Origin: Pyxicephalus adspersus
Taxonomy: Eukaryota > Chordata > Amphibia > Anura > Pyxicephalidae
Direction: 5' to 3'
Assembly: GCF_032062135.1 (NCBI RefSeq)
Contig: NC_092862.1
Coordinates: 43,351,116 to 43,415,115 of the forward strand
Length of the DNA: 64,000 nt
The notes below the pieces were generated by a model. It saw only the letters and a list, made by a program, of their open reading frames with translations, did no database searches and had not been told where the DNA came from. Numbering within the stretch: the stretch's first letter is position 1; every line of letters begins with the position of its first letter. Made by a program: the position numbers and the translations under genes. This document shows positions 49,081 to 58,941 of the stretch, one piece after another.

Positions 49081-50040
49081 GTATTCTAGGTGGATCAAAA
49101 CAAACCATGTGAAAAGTTTTAGTTTGTCTTGCATAGTGAGCAGCCACAGCATAAAAAAAAAGCCTGTCCCCTGCATGGAGCTGCAGAGCCAGGCCCATGC
49201 TCACTGTGCAGAAGCAGCAATCTGGCTGCAGAGATCCAAAACACCCTCTACTCAGTTACATCTACAGCTCCATGATTGGAGAGCTGAGACTGCAAGAGAC
49301 ATGTAGGACCTTCGCAAAGAGATCACTCTACAGCTTCTGGTAGGGAACAGGATTCTTTAGGATATAAAAAAACACAACATTGACTAACTTTTGTTTTTGA
49401 TGTACCTTGAATGTCTTTAGCTGAATAAAGCTAAAGTTTTCATTGGGTTACAAGCACTTTTTACTGTCATAATGTTCCTGATCTGCTGAGAATGATATAA
49501 TTTAGGGGGTGTGTTGTGACTTTTATGCGTTTCTGCAGATCTATATATTAAGAATGAAAAAATGTACAATTTACAGCTGGCTTGGTTTTTAAAGTGATTC
49601 ACTCATCAGTATTCTGCAGCCATTGTTTCTCTGCCTCAGCAGACATGCTCCGTCTAGTTGTAGCCTCAGGAACATATTGAATAGGGGAATTTCAGCACAC
49701 ATTCTAATTGGTCCATTGTTCCTAAAAATGTTCTAGAATCAGATTCTGGTTGCTAGTGAGCCTGATTCCATGTGCTGTTCTCGGAATCACGCACTTGTTT
49801 GGCTTTGCTTTATCTATTAATGCCTTGACCCTTTTGTAACCTTCCACTTTTTCCTAATTATTTATTTTGCCTGGAAACAAGCTTTAAGTCAGGCATGTGT
49901 TGCCTGCACAACCTTAAAGTGTTTGATTACCATCTGTACTATTAAAGGTAAACTGTATGGATTTCGGAAGGTTTAATATAATTTGCTTTCTTATGATTTA
50001 TATAAAACCTTTGTTTTACATATATACATGTTTAAATACT

Positions 50041-50300
50041 TAAAGTGGAAGTAAACCCAAAACTAACCCAAAACAATAAAATCACACTTACCTTCAATCC
50101 CGCAAAGCAGTCTATCCCTTGGGATCTTCTTCTCTCATCTTCTGGGTTCTTCTTCCTGCATCACCTGATCTCGCACTCCCCAAGCATGAGATCGGGAGAC
50201 GTAGATTGGGAAAAAGATTGCAGATCTTACTGAGGATGCGTGATAAGCTCTCAGTAGAATTCTCAATCTTCAAATACCCACAGGGATACCACCTTTTCAT
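50041..50300 (-). mobile_element. GACGTAGG-family non-autonomous repeat, copy 5
   Basis: Begins TAAAGTGGAAGTAAACCCAA, then CACTTACCTTCAATCCCGC, CACCTGATCTCGC and GAGACGTAGATTGGG. It is in the orientation of copy 2. Confidence 0.55.
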
Positions 50301-50348
50301 ACTTATGATAAATAAATCCTTTGCATTTTGGAATTCCTCCCATTCAGT

Positions 50349-50566
50349 GGGCTTGATTTATTAAAGCTCTACAAGACTGGAGAAAATAATGATGGGTGTA
50401 CCTGGGTGATCCAAAAACCCTAAAATAGATCTGGTCCAGGATTGAAAGCATTTGACAAACAATAGTAAATGATTTTAGGAACTCCATTTCAGGTTTGATG
50501 GATTACCCAAGTTTTGTCATATTAGTCTATCTTCTCTAGTTTTGGAGAGCTTTATTAAATCAGGCT
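50349..50566. mobile_element. Hairpin MITE, copy 7
   Basis: GGGCTTGATTTATTAAAGC and GAGAGCTTTATTAAATCAGGC arms. It lies directly after the copy-5 GACGTAGG-family repeat. Confidence 0.8.
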
Positions 50567-51026
50567 CAATGTATTGACCCAGTTTGAATGTTTTTGTGCT
50601 ACTGACCCCCATTCCAAGGGTCTCGTTATCACTCCTATTCTTCCCTTGTCTGAACACGTGCCTTCCTCCCACGTTCGTCGTTAGGAAGAGGATCTAGGGC
50701 TTGTGGTGGACAGTAAGAGCAGGGATAAAATATGGCTTACAACTAATTTGTGCTCAGCTAAAACAGGGGCCTCGGAAGCCGATTTCAAACTGCTGGTAAT
50801 TGGCGCTCACTAGATTTGCTTGTTCCCAACCAGGTTCCTTGTTGCATATATGGTGGTATTGTCCTGTAGCTCCGTTTTGACTAAAATTGTGTAAATATTA
50901 AGCCTATTCCAAAAGACCCTGTGGTGGCCCCTCTCAAACTATAAACCAGCCTCTTCTTTGTCAATTCAGTTCAAGCTTATGCTGTTCTTTCAAACTTTCA
51001 CAGAAGAAGAAGTGTGTCTCCTAGAC

Positions 51027-51360
51027 CAGCAGTCGCCAACCGGTGGTTCGCGTGAAAATTTTGGTGGTCCATGGCTCTGGTGAGTGCGTCCCCCAGCTGG
51101 CTCAGGTGAAGAATCCCACTATGGGGGGCCCACCGGCCAGAGCCGCAGACCATGTCCCCCACACAGTCTCTGGACACAATCCGTTCACTCTCCTATACCA
51201 GGCTCAGACCCGTGATGGGAGAGTTGTCAGGTTCTAGCATCATGACGTCACTATGGGGGAATTTCCTTCCCCTTTGAGTGACACGCAGCTCCCCACGCAT
51301 GCGCGGTCCAGAGCCCATAAGTTTAGTGGTCCTTAGGTTCAAAAAGGCTGGCAGCCACTG
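51027..51360. mobile_element. hAT element, CAGCRGTCSCCAA family, copy 1
   Basis: TCCTAGAC (51019-51026) and TCCTGGAC (51361-51368) differ at one base. The ends are CAGCAGTCGCCAACCGG and CTGGCAGCCACTG. The interior includes GGCATCATGACGTCACTATG and CGCATGCGCGGTCC. Confidence 0.8.
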
Positions 51361-51516
51361 TCCTGGACCATGCCTGGACATGTCTTTTAACCTAGTCTTG
51401 TACCTCTTCTACTTGCCATTTAACCCCCTTTCATCTTATCTTTGATCTAATCGCCATTCCCTGTACTCTGTCCTGGTTTCATTTCTTATAGTGAAACATT
51501 TTCCCATGTTCTATAT

Positions 51517-52101
51517 CAGGGGTGTCAAACTCAAATACACAATGGGTCAAAATTAAAAACTTAGGCAAAGTCGCGGGCCAACATTACAGTTTATTGAAAA
51601 AATTGAGGACGTTTTTCCTCTCATTAGATATAAAAGCTTTTCATACGGAAACAAAGAGGTTTTGCTTAACATTCAATTTGGAAAACGCCTATAGCAGAGA
51701 AATAGCACAGCTATTACAATTCCCTGCCTCAATTAAACAGTCCAATGCGGAGCCTAATGTTATGAGTGGCTGGAACGCCCTCTTTACTGAATAGCACAGC
51801 TACTACAATTCCCTGCCTCTTTAAAACAATCCAATGCGGGGCCACGTATAGGCAGAGAGACCACTGGTTTATAGGCACGTGTAATGCCACTACTACAATT
51901 CCCGGCATTACTTGCATCTATAAAACAGTCCAATGCGGGGCCACACATAGGCAGAGAGCCTGCTGGTCTATGGACGCGAGTGTTGCCAAGAATTGTAGTA
52001 GCGGCGCTATTTCAATGCAGAGGCGGGCCAGCTGCAATTCATATTTAGAATTCCTTTAGGGCCCAAAAAACACCTTTTGAGGTCCAGAGTTTGCCCCCCT
52101 G
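51517..52101. mobile_element. hAT element, CAGGGGTGTCAAACTC family, copy 2
   Basis: Perfect 8-bp duplication TTCTATAT at 51509-51516 and 52102-52109. The left end is CAGGGGTGTCAAACTC and the right end GAGTTTGCCCCCCTG. The interior carries about 2.5 minisatellite-like units (ATTCCCTGCCT, CAATGCGGGGCCAC, AGGCAGAGAG). Confidence 0.85.
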
Positions 52102-52109
52102 TTCTATAT

Positions 52110-53680
52110 GGTCACTTTTTGGTATCCTCCAGGGGTTAGTGCGCTGCTACAGTGTTTTTTATTTCCTCTGTGGAATAACCACAAACATATTGGGTCACCA
52201 GTGCTTAAATAATTACTTAGATTACTTACCTACTTAACTAAATAATGATTAGGATGACTTAACTCAACTACCTTTTTACGCTTTTGTCACAAGAATATGC
52301 CCTACTACAGAAATTATGGCTTCCTGGCCTTTCTATCGTATATTCTGTCTTCAACATTCAGTCACTGTGCCAAAACTGTATATAGCAAGCTAGAGCAAAG
52401 CACTTTTTTTTACACAGTTTTTTTTAATGAATGGGGAGTCAATCCAGAAATTTCCTTACCTTCCTGCTTTATGTAATATTTACATACTGTCTATATAATT
52501 TGAGTACTGCAGATAGAAAAAAAGCATAATGCTTCAATAAAACCTGTCAAACAAAATCATATGTGGGCTGTTATTGCAGACAAAAATCCTATTTTTCTGC
52601 CCATGATGGTAAGTTGTCATGAACACTTTGCTGATATGAAAATGGAAATTATTGGAGTCAGCAACCCTCATCTTTATAGTTAGACTTAGTCACAAGTGGG
52701 TTATCATGACACCCAGACAACTGGCATTTGTGAAAAGAAGGGTTAGATATGGTGAATTCCATGTGAATGATCACATGGTAGCACAGAACAGACATAGAAC
52801 AAATCTGTAAATCAGTTCTAGCTTGGACTTCTAGTCCACCTGCTTGTTCAGGGCAAGTAACTGAGTAATGATTCCATGCACAGTGTTGATTTGTAGACAG
52901 AGCTAAGGCAGAATCATGAAGAACAACAGTAACAGATGTTCTTTGTCAGTCAAAGGTTTCAATAGGCGATGTCCTACATAGTGTTAGGCTCTGCCTACCA
53001 CTAGTATATGATATGTGAACAAGCTGAATTGTGTTACACATTCAGGTAGGGGGATAAATCACCCACAAGCTGACCAGGGCGCTATACTAACAGTGTCCCG
53101 AGAATGTCTTTCATAACTACATACCATGCCTAACCAAAATGACAGTCAAAACCACATGAATTAGGACACCTATGACTTGATGGAAAGGCTCTTTTTTTAA
53201 CTTTCCTTGCACATGATAGAACATTCAAAATGATCACAGACTTGGCCTATTTACTGACATGAATTTGCAAACATTCACTTTTGTACTTGAACAGTAAATA
53301 TTCATTGGGTAAACCAACCCCAGCACCTTTTTCATTTACTTCAGTTCTGTAGAAATTTTATGTAATTGGGTTGATTTGCTGAAAAAGTAGAGACTGGCAA
53401 AGTGTGTGTTTACTCAGCCTAATAACGCTGAAACTGTGATTACCTTGAATGCCTAATTATGTGCAATGAAAATAGAGAAAAAACAATATTTGTGCACATG
53501 ACTCGATGACTAAAATGATCACAGGTTCAACTGACTCGCTACACTGAACATTCTCTGCAAAATGAACATGCCCTATTCCTGAACAACCTCCAATCTGGAA
53601 AATGTAACAGCATTCAATCTTCTTGAGTCGGAGTCTATTAGCATGGCATATCTTGGCTTGGCAAAATTTGCCAAATCTTC
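52110..53680. other. Region without recognised genes or repeats
   Basis: AT-rich background between the hAT element and the Tc1 fossil. Only short unassigned frames. Confidence 0.45.
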
Positions 53681-53689
53681 CTTGCAAAA

Positions 53690-54840
53690 GAACTCAGTCA
53701 GATTGCTAAGACATCTCTTGTGCACAGCTCTCTTCAGGTCACCCTACAGGTTGTCTATTGGATTTAGGCCTGAGCTCTGGCTGGGCCATTTAATTCATCC
53801 ATTTTCTTCTGGTGAAGCCATATTTTGGTTGACTTAGATGTATGCCTGGGGTCATTGACGTGTTGAAAGATGAAATTCCTCTTCATCTTTAGCTTGCTAG
53901 CAGACACCTGAGAACTGTTTAGAATTCCCTCCATCTTGGCTGAAGCCACAGCTTCAGCTGACAAAAAGTAACTCCATAGAATGTTTCATCATGGAGATGA
54001 TGTTTCTTTTAATGATGCAAAGTATTGTTTTTGCACCAAATGTACCTTTTGGAATCGTAGACTAAATTTCAACCTTGGTCTCATCCGACCATATTGCATT
54101 TTCCCACATACTTTTGAGAGATTAAGTATTTTATGCAAATAATAATCAGGCTTCTAACTTGCAACCCTACCACATAGTCCGGACATATGTAGAATACAGG
54201 AGATTGTCGTTACATGTAGTACACAACCAGTATTTGCCAGAAATTTCTGCATCTCCTTCAGTGTTGCTGTAGGTCTCTTGGTAGCCACTCTGACCAGTTT
54301 TTTTATCATGTCTTTTCAACAATTTTGAAGAGCCTTCTAGTTCTTTACAACATCACTATTGTGCCATATTTTCTTCACTTTCTGATGACTGTCTAGGTTC
54401 CATGGTATATCCAATGTTGTGGAAATTTTTTTGTGCCCTTCTCCTGATACCTTTTAACAATGAGACCCCTTTGATGCTTTAACAGCTTTTGCTGTAGCAG
54501 GAAACTGAGAAAAGTCAGGAAAAAGCTGAACTTTATTTGGGGTTAATCTCTCTAATGGATGGCAGGTGTGTACCCAAGGAGACCGAACACTGTAATTAAA
54601 TTTAAGGGCGCTTCAACAAAGTATTAGTTTAGAGGAGTGCACACTTATGCAAGAAGCCTATAATAAGTTTTTTATTTTTTATATTTTTTACCCTAACAGA
54701 TTTGTTTTTCCAATAAATTGTACTGGTTATAGGTCACATTAAAGTTGGAAAAGATTTTAAATGATTTATTGTGGTCCCATTTTTACATCACAAAAACCTG
54801 GTATTTAAAGGGGGTGTACACTTTTTTTGGTTTTATCAGA
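53690..54840 (-). pseudogene. Decayed Tc1-like transposon with transposase remnants
   Basis: On the minus strand the three hallmarks of a Tc1 transposase occur in order: WSDETKVE (about 54080-54103, first catalytic Asp), NFIFQHVNDPRHTSKSTK (about 53840-53890) and WPSQSSGLNPID (about 53760-53793). The second motif normally reads QDNDPKH, so the second catalytic Asp is replaced by Val. The third motif is in another frame and normally ends in Glu. Stops and frameshifts are frequent and no functional frame remains. TGTACACTTTTTTTGG at 54817 looks like a remnant of a terminal repeat. Confidence 0.75.
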
Positions 54841-54849
54841 TTAGTGTTG

Positions 54850-56800
54850 CACGCATTGTAACCCATGGTATGACTAAAAAATGACGAAATCATAGGAAGC
54901 GCTGGGCTCTGATTGAGCTTGGAGTTTATTACTCCTTGATTATGGCTGATTCTTGTTGAAGGAGCCAGTAGGAAGAGAAGCTTACAGACCATGTGACCAT
55001 CATGTCAATTTCAGTCACTCCAGTTTTCTTTTAAATTACAAAAGAGAGAATGTTTTGTGGCAAATCCTCTTTTTCCACATAGCATAGGTTACACTTCATT
55101 CCACCCAAATGTATATATATATTTCAGCATTTGGTAGTAGTGGGAAAGTTAAATCAGAAACTTGTGTGTTGATTGTGGACATCTATGTAAAAATCTAAGA
55201 TTCCTGGAACTGCACACCTGCTGGGGTCAGTCTGAGAGGTTCCTACGCTTCCGGTTGTATTTTTTTTATATTATGAAATATACAACAGGAGATGCTGGAA
55301 CGCACAAAGGTGGGAGGATGTGTGTAAAGTTCCCAGAAGAACAGGAACAGTCAGGAATTATGGCAAGGAAATCTTGCTATTTGAAGCTTCTGAGAAATAA
55401 AAGGAAGATGACTCAGTCTGCCAAGCTATAACACTACCTTTGGGTGGATTTAATATTTATCTAAACAACTAAATGATAAATCACTACAAGGAAGTGAAAA
55501 ATGAGTTTGTACGACATCTTTATAAAAAAATTCACTCCCTTTCTATCCACATGTCCATTCTATATATAATGAAGATTTAGACTTACAGCATAAATTTCCA
55601 AAGCTTGCATCCCTTATCGCAATAGGGCTCCCTCACTTTTTTGTTGTGTGTTAGTAAATAAGATGAACATTCACCGTGTTAGGGAAGACCATTATAAATG
55701 AAAGGGCTGAAAATACACCCTAATATGCCCAAAATCATACATGACACTTCTTATGTAACATAATGAACAGCAACTCTCTGCCATGCTACGTATACAGACA
55801 TATTGTCCTCATGTCCTGAAGTGCCGTGCTGAATGAGTGGTACCACAGTGAATATTCTGTGTGTTATCGGCACACATAGTAACACACACACACAAATAAC
55901 ACAAATCTGAATTATAATTCCACTCTGAATGGTTTTAAATAAATACTGCTGCAGCTTCATCCACCTGTCAACTATTTCTATTAGTTCTATTTTATGCAGA
56001 GTTAGTGACACAGAAGGTGGCTAAAGAATTATAGGTTTCTACTTTTTATTCTTTTTACCTCAGATATTTGTGTCTAAATGTCATGATATTGTGCCTAATA
56101 TTTCTATCATCTTAAAAAAAATCAAAAACAATAGATAGCCAAGAAATCAGTAAAAGTGATTTTACAGGTTAAAAGTTGCCCCACCTTCAAGGTCCTAATC
56201 TCCAGGTCTATGCTGTGGTCATCTTCTGTCTCAGCACTATAATATGTATATGATGCATTTGGAAGATTATCTGACATCTGCAAAGATACAAATGATGGCT
56301 TTGAGTCTTAAAATATAATTAGGTTGCCCTTTGCAGCCACTTATTTAGGGGATAAGAGCTTTGCAGGTGAGCTGTTTTCAGAAAATCGTACTCCTTATGT
56401 TATGGTTTGGTCCTTCATGTTGAAGAAGGTAGGGGATTTAAACAACTTTGCAGAGTATTGCATGACATACAAAATAAAACATCTATTGATGATATAATCT
56501 AAGCCTTAAGGATAATTACCTAAGTAGATGCATTGCCTTGGTGTGCTATCTGCCCGACTGAAACCAAGAAAATGACATACAAATACTTCTCGCTGCAGCT
56601 GCTATTGCAGATTACAAACTTGTTCTGTTACATAATCATTTACTATTTTTTTTTACGCATTTATATATAATTTCTCTCTAAAACTATTTCCATTTTTCTT
56701 CCTAGCTATAGTTTTTTTTAGTATCCATTCATGTGTTACATTAACCATCATTTGGTGTTTATCTATCTATTACATAAAAAACATTTAGAACTGTGATAGA
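54850..56800. other. Region without recognised genes
   Basis: Contains the AC microsatellite at 55878 and otherwise single-copy-looking AT-rich DNA. Confidence 0.45.
55878..55893. repeat. Short (AC)n microsatellite
   Basis: A pure AC run of about 16 bases following GTA. Confidence 0.8.
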
Positions 56801-56814
56801 GCAGACAGAGTTTG

Positions 56815-57075
56815 AATCACACAGTCCCACAAGATCCCGCATAGCTCCCCACCGCTGGCACCTTGCCAGCTGCTCAAACACTGGCACCGCAGCACTGGTT
56901 CTCAAAGAACCAATACCAGCACATTTGACAGCTGGTGGCAGTGAACAGTACTATACCCCTACTGCCTCCCCCCATGGAGATGCTACCATGTATCCTCTTC
57001 CAAAACCCAAATGTTCCTGGCATGAGGAAACCGTAAACGCACCGTACCTTCACCACAACTGTGCACCTAGCTTAA
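56815..57075 (+). repeat. ~260-bp interspersed repeat, copy A
   Basis: CGCTGGCACCTTGCCAGCTG, AGCACTGGTTCTCAAAGAAC, CATGGAGATGCTACC and GGCATGAGG occur in the same order as in copy B. There is no coding capacity. Confidence 0.55.
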
Positions 57076-57097
57076 TCCTAAAGAAATAAAATGTTTA

Positions 57098-57290
57098 CAC
57101 AGGTAGTCCCCGGGTTACATACAAGATAGGGACTGTAGGTTTGTTCCTAAATTGAATTTGTATGTAAGTCGGAACAGCTATATTATTTTAATAAATGCAA
57201 TTAGGACAGATGTTTGTCTTAACATATTATTAGGCAGTGTGGTGTCATTTACTGTTTAAAATCTTCACTGTGAGCTAATCACAAAGCAAA
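57098..57290 (+). mobile_element. AGGTAGTCCCCGGGTTACATAC repeat, copy 2
   Basis: Same order and orientation as copy 1, with only scattered substitutions and small indels over about 190 bases. Confidence 0.7.
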
Positions 57291-57440
57291 AAATGTTCAC
57301 ACAATGGGGACGCAGATGTCAGCCGGGCATTGCCAGGTTACACAGATGCCCGGCTGGCATCGCCAGGGGAAAAAGATGCTGGGCATCACTGGAGGACAAC
57401 GCGGGCACCGCCACTGGAACGTGGAAACCAGGTAGGACTT

Positions 57441-57544
57441 TTAAACTCCCTGGCAATTCCACCCCAAGTGTGACTTGGGCTTACTGCTTTTGGTATGAAA
57501 AATCCACCCCGAACCACACTTGGGATTACCACCAGGGAGGTTAA
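57441..57544. mobile_element. Short MITE with TTAA target duplication
   Basis: TTAA at 57441-57444 and 57541-57544 flank ACTCCCTGG and CCAGGGAGG ends. Inner arms CCAAGTGTGACTTGG and AACCACACTTGGG are also inverted. TTAA duplication is typical of piggyBac and Kolobok-type elements. Confidence 0.65.
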
Positions 57545-57564
57545 ACATAATGCCTACTAATCAT

Positions 57565-57840
57565 ATGCGCAGGTTCACACCTACCTTTTCAATGTGCAAT
57601 TTTGCGCAGCTCCTTGCAGCTGGCACTTTGCCAGTCATCTGAGCACTTGTCCGGCAGCGCTGGTTCAAAAAGAACAGCTGGTGTCATTGTACTGCTACCA
57701 CTCACTTCAGCCCCTACTCATTCCCTATGGGGGCTGCCGCAGGGAGATGATACACATAGCATCTCCCCAAGTAGCATCTTTTACTGGCATGAGGGATAAC
57801 GCACCACAACCTCACTGCCAATGTGCATTAGCCCGATCCA
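57565..57840 (+). repeat. ~260-bp interspersed repeat, copy B
   Basis: CAGCTGGCACTTTGCCAG, AGCGCTGGTTCAAAAAGAAC and GGCATGAGGGATAACGC. It is a direct repeat of copy A about 750 bases downstream. Confidence 0.55.
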
Positions 57841-57859
57841 TCCCATTTTCACTCTTCAA

Positions 57860-58735
57860 TTGCTTGTGACGTATTTGAGCATATTGGTGGATTTCACATA
57901 GAAAGTAGAGTTGTATCTCATGCACAGGTTGACATTCAAAAATCTGGCCATTGATAATCCAGTTTCTTCAGATTTCTGGCATGAATTTTAGAGCTCATTT
58001 TCAAATTTACACTGATTTCTGGAGGCGCCGTTTATGTTTTGATGGCGCTGTTCTCCAGAATCAGCTGTTGGGTCTTGGTTGCACGTGCTTTCCTGCTCAT
58101 TCCTTCTCATTTATTTGCTGCTGTATAGCCCCAATATAGATTCAGCATCCATTTAAAGGACTGTACAGGTAGTCTTTATCTGTTAAATATTTACAGCATA
58201 TAAAACTAAACAAAACCAGAAATTTTTGAAAATCCGTCACTCCTCCAAAAGGTTGCCGGATTTTTGAATGTCAACCTGTACATGCAAATCAGAAGGGACA
58301 AATATTGCACACACAACAGCAGTACTTGGGGCATCTAAACAATCTAATTCTGATAAGTTGGTGCAAAACTGGCAGCAGACCTGCTAGGAAGCCATACAAA
58401 GCAGTGTGAATGTCCCAGGTGGCAGACAAATGCTGACACATGTCCTCCCATATAGAAGGAGTCTTCTGATGAGTAAATGGGACACATGTACCTGTGGTGG
58501 TGGGTATAACTGCGGCCATGTATAGGAGTTGGCAGACTGGCATGACTTGATATAAAATGGGCAGTACATAGACAGTGTCATGGATGATCTAAGCATTATT
58601 ACACAGCCCTGGGTAACACTCCCTGTGGAATGGAGCAGGCTGTACCAGAAAAGTCACTTTGCTGTATATCAGTGCCTGGTCCTCGTGTAGGATGTGACAG
58701 CTTGGCATTGCCTGGCACACAGCTCAGCTCTCATC
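57860..58735. other. Upstream flank of the KCTD1 CpG island
   Basis: AT-rich until about 58600. GGATTTTTGAATGTCAACCTG (58258) and CAGGTTGACATTCAAAAATC (57925) form a 20-bp-class inverted pair about 330 bases apart, possibly the ends of a MITE. Confidence 0.4.
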
Positions 58736-58739
58736 ACCT

Positions 58740-58941
58740 GGCACCGAGGCTCCCGTGTGCAGCAGACAGCCGACCCCCTCTCCGGTGTCTCCAGCCCCCC
58801 CCCCGAGTCTGTGAAGGTCATTACAGGCAGCCAGTCGCGGTCCAATATAGCGCATGCGCCCGGGCCCGGGGACTGGCAGAGACAAGAGAGAGGCGGCACA
58901 GCCTGCTATACATAGCAGGGAGATTGGGATAAAGAGGCAAT
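58740..58941 (+). promoter_or_regulatory. KCTD1: Promoter/5' leader of the KCTD1 long exon, start of CpG island
   Basis: CpG-rich sequence begins abruptly at about 58740 and continues through the exon to about 60650. GCGCATGCGC at 58850-58859 matches the NRF1 core palindrome. A CCAAT sequence lies just before it at 58842-58846. The GC box-like stretch CCCGGGCCCGGGG follows at 58859-58871. There is no clear TATA box, as expected for a CpG-island promoter. The transcription start cannot be placed from sequence alone. Confidence 0.55.

Noticed and set aside
55878..55893. Z-DNA-forming regulatory tract
   Set aside because: The AC run is only about eight units and has no other supporting signal.
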